From NCBI GenBank assembly GCA_050330195.1, contig JBHJOB010000027.1, positions 62,001 through 126,000 on the forward strand: a stretch of DNA of 64,000 bases. The letters are read 5' to 3'. Position 1 is the stretch's first letter. Every line of letters starts with the position of its first letter. This document shows positions 63,815-64,000 of the stretch, piece by piece. Position numbers and translations under genes: made by a program. The DNA is from JAHQVI01 sp050330195 (lineage in GTDB: Bacteria > Pseudomonadota > Alphaproteobacteria > Rhizobiales > Rhodomicrobiaceae). The notes under the pieces were generated by a model. It worked only from the letters and a program-made list of their open reading frames with translations. It did not search any database and was not told where the DNA came from.

Positions 63815-64000
63815 CTATTCTTCAAAGTCCAATTTCCACCCCATTGTCTCGATTAATGTTTTTTTAAATTCCGTCCACCAAAATACTGTAAATTCAAAGG
63901 ATTGACTTTCGCCCGGTGCAATTGCCTCGTCGCCGGGAGGAAGAAACCAAATGCTCATACCGGTTGACTGGCGCTGAATTCGCTGATGGCACTGTTCAGA
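63815..64000 (-). CDS. Unknown protein, C-terminal part (5' truncated by window edge)
   Basis: A minus-strand frame open to the right edge encodes 61 residues before TAG at 63817-63815. The readable part includes MSIWFLPPGDEAIAPGES, then a beta-like SFEFTVFWW, and ends GWKLDFEE. The PPG and PGES pattern with alternating hydrophobics resembles the final strands of a beta-sandwich or carbohydrate-related domain, but no family is assigned. AT-richer codons than neighbours suggest an accessory gene. Confidence 0.45.
   Translation of the reverse strand, partial: SEQCHQRIQRQSTGMSIWFLPPGDEAIAPGESQSFEFTVFWWTEFKKTLIETMGWKLDFEE

Overview
This 64 kb window is GC-rich chromosomal DNA, and most of its genes start with a recognisable Shine-Dalgarno sequence. 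The gene content points to an alphaproteobacterium, most likely Hyphomicrobiales (Rhizobiales) or a near relative. The evidence is: AddA/AddB instead of RecBCD; a DivL-type pseudo-kinase with tyrosine at the phospho-acceptor site; a TsaE-AmgK fusion followed by MurU; a dnaX without the usual zinc cysteines; a direct-repeat LexA box of the GTTC-N7-GTTC type; and mosaic palindromic intergenic repeats of rhizobial style. The genus cannot be fixed from the sequence alone. No tRNA, rRNA, CRISPR array, insertion sequence or prophage was found.

Layout. 1-6.2 kb is a catabolic block: a truncated aldehyde dehydrogenase, then a tightly overlapped minus-strand operon (flavin monooxygenase, BASS transporter, epimerase, short-chain dehydrogenase) divergent from a TetR regulator. 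6.2-8.6 kb holds a small ArsR-SRPBCC-DUF899-GFA stress group with paired operator-like palindromes. 8.6-13.4 kb looks like a small surface-polysaccharide locus (GT8 glycosyltransferase, proline-dehydrogenase-like protein, FemAB-like acetyltransferase, flippase). 13.5-17.3 kb carries MarR, response regulator and histidine kinase genes, divergent from ilvE. 17.4-25.9 kb is housekeeping: metallophosphoesterase, MepA-type endopeptidase, pyrF, FMN reductase, then dnaK-fkbM-dnaJ with a heat-shock-like promoter, and alkB. 26-30.6 kb is an AT-richer accessory stretch: a chemoreceptor, a fragment of a second chemoreceptor, an SH3 protein and a YadA-like trimeric adhesin preceded by an unknown membrane-anchored protein.

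31-48.3 kb is conserved core: ahcY, then divL, tsaE-amgK, murU, addB, addA and trxA in one direction, then DUF3775, a small probably SOS-regulated gene, dnaX and ybaB. 48.4-56.8 kb carries a CDP-alcohol phosphotransferase, a TRAP transporter whose large permease has an unusual soluble C-terminal extension, and an aldo-keto reductase with its TetR. 56.8-64 kb holds a DprA-like protein, an ECF sigma/anti-sigma pair, an M20 peptidase, and the gap, thiE-like and Sel1-repeat genes. A 5'-truncated minus-strand reading frame reaches the right edge.

The features least explained by standard annotation are: a dispersed hairpin repeat family that supplies stop codons to flanking genes; the unknown protein plus YadA-like adhesin pair; the TRAP permease extension; a 76-residue protein behind a canonical LexA box; a FkbM methyltransferase placed between dnaK and dnaJ; and a perfect 11-bp palindrome inside the dnaX reading frame.
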